Shown here in pieces: positions 6,197 to 7,391 of a DNA stretch of 7,391 nucleotides. Position 1 is the first letter of the stretch. Every line of letters starts with the position of its first letter. Source of the stretch: Chromatiales bacterium (GTDB lineage: Bacteria > Pseudomonadota > Gammaproteobacteria > UBA6429 > Thiohalophilaceae); NCBI GenBank assembly GCA_027001895.1, contig JALTLP010000318.1, positions 1-7,391 of the forward strand. The letters are read 5' to 3'. Both the position numbers and the translations under genes were made by a program. The notes under the pieces were generated by a model. That model was not told where the DNA came from. It saw only the letters and a list, made by a program, of their open reading frames with translations, and ran no database searches.

Positions 6197-6782
6197 ATTT
6201 AGCAGGCCAGCCGCTGCACAGGCTTTGTTTGGCTTTTTTATTATTGTTTTTATGCTGCTGCCGCTTAAGTCGGTTGATGCAGAACAAACCCCGCCGGGGT
6301 TTTATATCCAGAGTCTCGAAACCTTAATGCGTGATCGGGTTTATTTACTGAACGCGCATTTTAACTATGTGTTTTCCAAAGAAGCGGTCGAAGCCCTGGA
6401 GCATGGCGTGCCGTTATTAATCCTTGTCGACATAGAAATATTGACACCACGTTGGTACTGGTCAGACAAAACCATTGCCGAGCTGGAGCAGGGCTACCTG
6501 CTTTTATACCATGCCCTTTCAGAGAGTTATATTGTTAACAACCTGAATAGCGGAACACAAAATAATTTTGTCAGCCTGGAACAGGCTCTGAATTTTTTAA
6601 ACACGATAAAAGAACTGCCGGTACTTGACGCTAACCTGCTTAAAAGCGATAAAGATTATTATTTGCGGGTAAGAACACACCTGGATATTGAATCGTTACC
6701 GGCACCAATGCGGCCGCTTGCCTATATTTCAAGTGACTGGCAGTTGGCCAGCGACTGGTATGAGTGGCCATTACAAAAATGA
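6162..6782 (+). CDS. Secreted DUF4390 protein of unknown function
   Basis: A 206-residue protein of the DUF4390 family, which has no established activity. The N-terminus is basic (Arg9 to Arg15), followed by a hydrophobic stretch (about 21–36) and a likely cleavage site after S-V-D-A (residue 40), so the mature part should be in the periplasm. Family-like features are a G-V-P-L-x-x-x-V-x-I-E-I strand (82–93), an R-W-Y-W motif (97–100), Y-H-A-L-S-x-S-Y (116–123), and the closing L-D-I-E-S-L-P-A-P-M-R-P-L-A followed by W-Q-L-A-S-D-W-Y-E-W-P-L (174–204). In-frame start choices are GTG 6159 and ATG 6162, one codon apart; I prefer ATG for codon and spacing. It overlaps rsmB by 35 bases, and its stop overlaps the start of the sensor kinase gene (ATGA). 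This tight packing suggests it is made together with the kinase, possibly as a periplasmic partner; that role is inference. Confidence 0.88.
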   Translation: MAFTIAYSRKNKFSRPAAAQALFGFFIIVFMLLPLKSVDAEQTPPGFYIQSLETLMRDRVYLLNAHFNYVFSKEAVEALEHGVPLLILVDIEILTPRWYWSDKTIAELEQGYLLLYHALSESYIVNNLNSGTQNNFVSLEQALNFLNTIKELPVLDANLLKSDKDYYLRVRTHLDIESLPAPMRPLAYISSDWQLASDWYEWPLQK

Positions 6783-7391
6783 AAAAGTTAATCAGCCGCT
6801 TTTTTAATAAATTATTCAGCGGAAGCTTTCCGATAGTTTCGCTTATTGTTTTGCTAATTGCTTCGCTTTATTTAATGAGCGGCGCTACGCATAACTCGGC
6901 ACAGTTTAGCCAGCAATTTTCTATCCTGCTGGCGATTAACTCCCTGGCAACGGTTTTATTAATCGGTCTGATTGCCAGTAACTTAATCACCCTGGTAAAA
7001 CAATATAAGAGTCGTCAGGTGGGTTCGCGGCTGACGGCCAAGCTGGTTATTATGTTTGTTGTTTTATCGGTAACACCGGTAAGTGTTGTTTACTATTTCT
7101 CTCTGGACTTTCTGCAACGCGGTATTGATAGCTGGTTTGACGTAAAGGTAGAGGAAGCATTAAGCGATTCACTGGAACTAAGCAAAACGTCGCTTGAACT
7201 GCGTATTCAGCAACTGGTAGAAGATACCCGATTACAGGCCAGCGAGCTGGTTAATACAAACGACAGTCTGGCTGCCTTAAAATTAAATGAACTACGTCTG
7301 GACAGTGGTGCTTCAGAGTTAACCCTGTTTCATTATAGTGGCCATATAATTGCATCGAGCAGCGCAGATACAAAGCAGCTTATACCTTTAC
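6779..7391 (+). CDS. ntrY: NtrY-type membrane sensor histidine kinase, N-terminal part (cut by window edge)
   Basis: The frame is open from ATG 6779 to the window end (204 complete codons). The fragment has three probable membrane segments (about 17–34, 49–72 and 86–107). It then has the NtrY-family stretch beginning S-R-L-T-A-K-L-V and including Y-Y-F-S, R-G-I-D-S-W-F-D-V-K-V-E-E-A-L, and L-E-L-S-K-T-S-L (83–139), leading into a predicted extracytoplasmic sensing region. The HAMP, PAS and kinase domains, including the phospho-accepting His, would lie beyond 7391, so kinase activity cannot be confirmed here. NtrY kinases phosphorylate the sigma-54 activator NtrX, whose gene would be expected next, often followed by trkA. 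The start overlaps the DUF4390 stop as ATGA with no strong ribosome binding site, implying translational coupling. The symbol means NtrY-type; such gammaproteobacterial kinases need not control nitrogen use. Confidence 0.85.
   Translation, partial: MKKLISRFFNKLFSGSFPIVSLIVLLIASLYLMSGATHNSAQFSQQFSILLAINSLATVLLIGLIASNLITLVKQYKSRQVGSRLTAKLVIMFVVLSVTPVSVVYYFSLDFLQRGIDSWFDVKVEEALSDSLELSKTSLELRIQQLVEDTRLQASELVNTNDSLAALKLNELRLDSGASELTLFHYSGHIIASSSADTKQLIPL

Noticed and set aside
1..7391. A new defence, mobile or biosynthetic system
   Set aside because: Every long gene belongs to a recognised, mostly housekeeping family in conserved order. There are no integrase, transposase, repeat-array or toxin-like genes, and no break in composition that would indicate an inserted island.

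Overview
The window looks like a chromosomal housekeeping segment of a gammaproteobacterium. The evidence is the conserved neighbourhood smg–dprA–LysM protein on the minus strand, divergent from def–fmt–rsmB–DUF4390–ntrY on the plus strand. In Pseudomonas the comparable locus reads fmt, def, a LysM gene, dprA. A DUF4390/NtrY-type pair following rsmB is common in other gammaproteobacteria. Base composition is moderate to AT-leaning, and the intergenic DNA is clearly AT-rich. I cannot place the organism below class level.

Minus-strand half (about 1–3038, read right to left): a LysM-domain outer-membrane-type lipoprotein resembling the type IV pilus secretin-associated protein TsaP. After a 94-base gap comes dprA (single-strand DNA processing in transformation), then after 13 bases smg (DUF494, function unknown). 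The last 11 bases at the left edge look like the first codons of a further co-directional gene, probably topA. A plausible sigma-70 promoter lies between the LysM gene and dprA.

Centre (3039–3273): a 235-base AT-rich divergent intergenic region. It contains a candidate def promoter flanked or overlapped by two perfect inverted repeats.

Plus-strand half (3274–7391): peptide deformylase, methionyl-tRNA formyltransferase and 16S rRNA m5C967 methyltransferase follow one another with gaps of 40 and 21 bases. Then come a secreted DUF4390 protein, whose start lies inside the end of rsmB, and an NtrY-type membrane sensor kinase, whose start overlaps the DUF4390 stop (ATGA). The kinase runs off the right edge. 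The first three genes handle initiator-tRNA formylation, removal of the N-terminal formyl group, and ribosome modification. The last two look like a translationally coupled envelope-sensing unit.

I see no mobile element, CRISPR array, tRNA/rRNA gene, convincing rho-independent terminator or sign of horizontal transfer, and no evidence of a new multi-gene system. The points most worth a second look are the DUF4390–NtrY coupling, the lipid-anchored form of the TsaP-like protein, and the dyads in the divergent promoter region.
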